In this document: positions 61,247 to 64,000 of the stretch, one piece after another
Numbering within the stretch: the stretch's first letter is position 1
Layout of the letters: every line of letters starts with the position of its first letter
NCBI GenBank assembly: GCA_052384575.1
Contig: JBQSUQ010000019.1
DNA: 64,000 bases
Source of the DNA: JBQSUQ01 sp052384575
GTDB lineage: Bacteria; Pseudomonadota; Gammaproteobacteria; Enterobacterales; Pasteurellaceae
Strand: one strand, 5' to 3'
Made by a program: the position numbers and the translations under genes
The notes under the pieces: model-generated
Databases searched by the model: none
Told to the model about the DNA's origin: nothing
What the model saw: only the letters and a program-made list of their open reading frames with translations

Positions 61247-61717
61247 ATGCCACGTCGTCGTAGTATTGAACCTCGTAAGATTCTTCCAGATCCAAAGTTC
61301 GGATCAGAATTACTTGCGAAATTTATTAATGTTTTAATGGTAGATGGTAAAAAATCTATCGCAGAATCAATCGTATATAATGCATTAGAAACTTTAGCGC
61401 AACGCACTGGTAAAGAAGCATTAGAAGCATTTGAAGTTGCATTAGAAAACGTACGTCCAACTGTTGAGGTTAAATCTCGTCGTGTTGGTGGTTCTACTTA
61501 CCAAGTACCTGTTGAAGTGCGACCAACTCGTCGTAACGCATTAGGTATGCGTTGGATCGTTGAAGCAGCACGTAAACGTGGTGATAAATCAATGGCTTTA
61601 CGTTTAGCTAACGAATTATCTGATGCAGCTGATAACAAAGGCGCAGCAGTGAAAAAACGTGAAGATGTTCACCGTATGGCAGAAGCAAACAAAGCGTTTG
61701 CTCACTACCGTTGGTAA
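61247..61717 (+). CDS. rpsG: 30S ribosomal protein S7
   Basis: Small-subunit head-assembly protein. 156 residues: MPRRRSIEPRKILPDPKFGS, RRVGGSTYQVPVEVRP and the C-terminal MAEANKAFAHYRW. In E. coli the rpsL-rpsG spacer is the S7 translational operator; the 129-bp spacer here could hold the same control, which I infer only from position. Confidence 0.99.
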   Translation: MPRRRSIEPRKILPDPKFGSELLAKFINVLMVDGKKSIAESIVYNALETLAQRTGKEALEAFEVALENVRPTVEVKSRRVGGSTYQVPVEVRPTRRNALGMRWIVEAARKRGDKSMALRLANELSDAADNKGAAVKKREDVHRMAEANKAFAHYRW

Positions 61718-61816
61718 TCGGTTAACAATTATATTCGAGGCTTCATCTCAGATTTTGTGGTGGAGCCTTACCCATATAAAGAATTTCAATATTAAATTCA
61801 AAACAAGGTAATAATA

Positions 61817-63919
61817 ATGGCTCGTGTAACTCCTATTGAGCGCTATCGTAATATCGGTATTAGTGCTCACATCGACGCAGGTAAAACAACTACCTCAGAG
61901 CGTATCCTTTTCTACACAGGTGTAAGTCACAAAATCGGTGAAGTACACGATGGTGCAGCGACGATGGACTGGATGGAACAAGAACAAGAGCGTGGTATCA
62001 CAATCACCTCTGCTGCAACGACAGCGTTCTGGTCTGGTATGTCACAACAATATCCACAACACCGTATTAACGTTATCGATACTCCAGGACACGTTGACTT
62101 CACAATCGAAGTTGAGCGTTCAATGCGTGTTCTTGATGGTGCGGTAATGGTTTACTGTGCAGTTGGTGGTGTTCAACCACAATCTGAAACTGTATGGCGT
62201 CAAGCAAATAAATATAAAGTACCACGTATTGCATTCGTAAACAAAATGGACCGTACTGGTGCTAACTTCTTACGTGTTGTTGAGCAAATCAAAACTCGTT
62301 TAGGTGGTAATGCAGTTCCTTTACAACTTCCTGTTGGGGCAGAAGACAACTTCAAAGGTGTTGTTGACTTACTTAAAATGAAAGCTATCAACTGGAACGA
62401 AGCTGACCAAGGTATGACTTTCACTTATGACGATATTCCTGCTGATATGGTTGAAGCTTGTGAAGAATGGCGTCAAAACTTAGTTGAAGCTGCAGCTGAA
62501 TCTTCAGAAGAGTTAATGGAAAAATACCTAGGTGGTGAAGAGTTAACTGAAGAAGAAATCAAAGCAGGTTTACGTCAACGTGCATTAGCAACTGAGATTA
62601 TCTTAGTAACCTGTGGTTCTGCGTTCAAAAACAAAGGTGTTCAAGCAATGCTTGACGCAGTAATTGACTACTTACCAGCTCCAACAGATATCCCTGCAAT
62701 TAAAGGTATCAATCCAGATGAGACTGAAGGTGAGCGTCATGCAACTGATGATGAGCCGTTCTCTGCATTAGCATTCAAAATTGCAACTGACCCATTTGTT
62801 GGTAACTTAACCTTCTTCCGCGTTTATTCTGGTGTGGTCGAGTCAGGTGTAACAGTATTAAACTCAGTAAAAGATAAACGTGAACGTTTTGGTCGTATCG
62901 TACAGATGCACGCTAACAAACGTGAAGAGATCAAAGAAGTTCGTGCGGGTGATATCGCAGCGGCAATCGGCTTAAAAGATGTGGGTACAGGTGATACATT
63001 ATGTGCTATCGATGCGCCAATCATTCTTGAGCGTATGGAATTCCCAGAGCCAGTAATCTCTGTTGCTGTTGAGCCAAAAACGAAAGCAGACCAAGAAAAA
63101 ATGGGTCTTGCATTAGGTCGTTTAGCACAAGAGGACCCTTCATTCCGCGTTCACACTGATGAAGAATCTGGTGAAACCATCATTTCTGGTATGGGTGAGT
63201 TACACTTAGATATTATCGTTGACCGTATGCGTCGTGAATTTAAAGTAGAAGCGAACATCGGTAAACCACAAGTATCTTATCGTGAGACTATCCGTACTCG
63301 AGTTAATGATGTTGAAGGTAAACACGCAAAACAATCTGGTGGTCGCGGTCAATATGGTCACGTTGTTATCGACTTATACCCATTAGATCCAGAGGGTCCA
63401 GGTTACGAGTTCGTGAACGAGATCAAAGGTGGTGTAATCCCTGGTGAATACATCCCAGCAGTTGATAAAGGTATTCAAGAACAACTTAAATCTGGTCCAT
63501 TAGCAGGTTACCCAGTAGTAGATTTAGGTGTGCGTTTACACTTCGGTTCATACCATGATGTTGACTCATCTGAATTAGCGTTTAAACTTGCTGCATCATT
63601 AGCGTTTAAAGCGGCGTTCGCGAAAGCAAACCCAGTTCTACTTGAACCAATCATGAAAGTTGAAGTAGAAACACCACCTGATTATGTGGGTGATGTAATT
63701 GGTGACTTAAGTCGTCGTCGTGCTATGGTGAATGGTCAAGAAGCGAATGAGTTTGTTGTGAAAATCAATGCAGAAGTACCACTTTCTGAGATGTTTGGTT
63801 ATGCGACTGACCTTCGTTCACAAACTCAAGGTCGTGCTTCATACTCAATGGAACCATTGAAATATGCTGAAGCACCGAAGAACGTTGCTGATGCTATCGT
63901 AGAAGCACGTAGAAAATAG
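61817..63919 (+). CDS. fusA: Elongation factor G
   Basis: Translocation GTPase. 700 residues with G1 AHIDAGKTTTSERIL, G3 DTPGHVDFT, G4 NKMD, and domain IV/V segments such as SGGRGQYGHVVIDLYPLD and LFGYATDLRS-like EMFGYATDLRSQTQG. Third gene of str; the start has AAGGTA. Confidence 0.99.
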   Translation: MARVTPIERYRNIGISAHIDAGKTTTSERILFYTGVSHKIGEVHDGAATMDWMEQEQERGITITSAATTAFWSGMSQQYPQHRINVIDTPGHVDFTIEVERSMRVLDGAVMVYCAVGGVQPQSETVWRQANKYKVPRIAFVNKMDRTGANFLRVVEQIKTRLGGNAVPLQLPVGAEDNFKGVVDLLKMKAINWNEADQGMTFTYDDIPADMVEACEEWRQNLVEAAAESSEELMEKYLGGEELTEEEIKAGLRQRALATEIILVTCGSAFKNKGVQAMLDAVIDYLPAPTDIPAIKGINPDETEGERHATDDEPFSALAFKIATDPFVGNLTFFRVYSGVVESGVTVLNSVKDKRERFGRIVQMHANKREEIKEVRAGDIAAAIGLKDVGTGDTLCAIDAPIILERMEFPEPVISVAVEPKTKADQEKMGLALGRLAQEDPSFRVHTDEESGETIISGMGELHLDIIVDRMRREFKVEANIGKPQVSYRETIRTRVNDVEGKHAKQSGGRGQYGHVVIDLYPLDPEGPGYEFVNEIKGGVIPGEYIPAVDKGIQEQLKSGPLAGYPVVDLGVRLHFGSYHDVDSSELAFKLAASLAFKAAFAKANPVLLEPIMKVEVETPPDYVGDVIGDLSRRRAMVNGQEANEFVVKINAEVPLSEMFGYATDLRSQTQGRASYSMEPLKYAEAPKNVADAIVEARRK

Positions 63920-63933
63920 TTTAATTACTTAAC

Positions 63934-63958
63934 TCCGTAGTGTATTTTGCACTACGGA
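63934..63958 (+). other. Hairpin between fusA and tuf
   Basis: TCCGTAGTG and CACTACGGA form a 9-bp stem with a 7-base loop, followed by AAACTTTC rather than a T run. It is more likely a processing or attenuating element than a full terminator. Confidence 0.5.
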
Positions 63959-63983
63959 AACTTTCAATATAGGAAACTTAGCA

Positions 63984-64000
63984 ATGTCTAAAGAAAAATT
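63984..64000 (+). CDS. tuf: 5' end of elongation factor Tu (partial)
   Basis: ATGTCTAAAGAAAAATT encodes MSKEK, the usual EF-Tu start, 64 bp after fusA with AGGAAAC upstream. The window ends after five full codons; position in the str operon supports the call. Confidence 0.9.

Noticed and set aside
1..64000. CRISPR arrays, insertion sequences or prophage
   Set aside because: No regularly spaced repeats, transposase, integrase or terminal inverted repeats were found; the only tandem repeat is in ftsY, and scattered inverted 9-mers are uptake signals.

Overview
The window is a stretch of a Haemophilus chromosome, of the H. influenzae / H. haemolyticus type. The strongest signs are about fifty copies of the 9-base DNA uptake signal (AAGTGCGGT or its complement), AT-rich codon usage, and Pasteurellaceae-type gene content: an atp operon next to mnmG-rsmG, a nap operon in the order FDAGHBC, a Dcu carrier with AspA, and a LppB-type NlpD. 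The sequence alone does not settle the species.

Layout. 1-5.9 kb: dprA (natural transformation), a folate/PLP cluster (pabB-pabC-pdxH against divergent pabA), and recA with a LexA box followed by recX. 6-9.4 kb: a complete selenocysteine-decoding locus, selC (tRNA-Sec) divergent from selA-selB, then the metal exporter fieF. 10.8-16.1 kb: a sodium:neurotransmitter-symporter family carrier with a 30-residue accessory protein, rsmD, and ftsY-ftsE-ftsX; ftsY carries thirteen in-frame 9-bp repeats. 16.2-23.6 kb: a stand-alone FetA/FrpB-like TonB-dependent receptor with a Fur-like site, asd, pldB, an MdtD-like exporter, mobB and talB.

23.6-33.6 kb: the probable chromosomal origin (two perfect DnaA boxes and 14 GATC sites), then mnmG, rsmG and the full atpIBEFHAGDC operon. 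33.7-36.5 kb: an AT-rich accessory island without uptake signals. It holds intact and broken pieces of polymorphic-toxin C-termini interleaved with small membrane proteins that look like immunity proteins. Three of these are paralogues of 76-83 residues, and one 48-bp toxin segment occurs twice. This is the most unusual part of the window.

36.6-48.7 kb: hslVU with a sigma-32-like promoter, then genes for anaerobic life: aspA and dcuB sharing an FNR/CRP-like site, and the periplasmic nitrate reductase operon napFDAGHBC with its own FNR-like site. MobB supports the molybdenum cofactor that NapA needs. 48.8-54.3 kb: the ftsB-ispD-ispF-truD-surE-(DedA-like)-(small lipoprotein)-nlpD cluster, in which the small lipoprotein looks like a copy of the NlpD N-terminus. 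54.3-60.5 kb: yqhA, a lipoprotein, an orphan fruK-like kinase, an LtaS-type transferase, a YfcZ-like protein, a family-2 glycosyltransferase and a BOF-domain protein without a normal start codon. 60.6-64 kb: the str operon (rpsL, rpsG, fusA and the start of tuf).

Most convergent gene ends close with hairpins made of two inverted uptake signals, so the same sequence serves as DNA-uptake motif and probable terminator.
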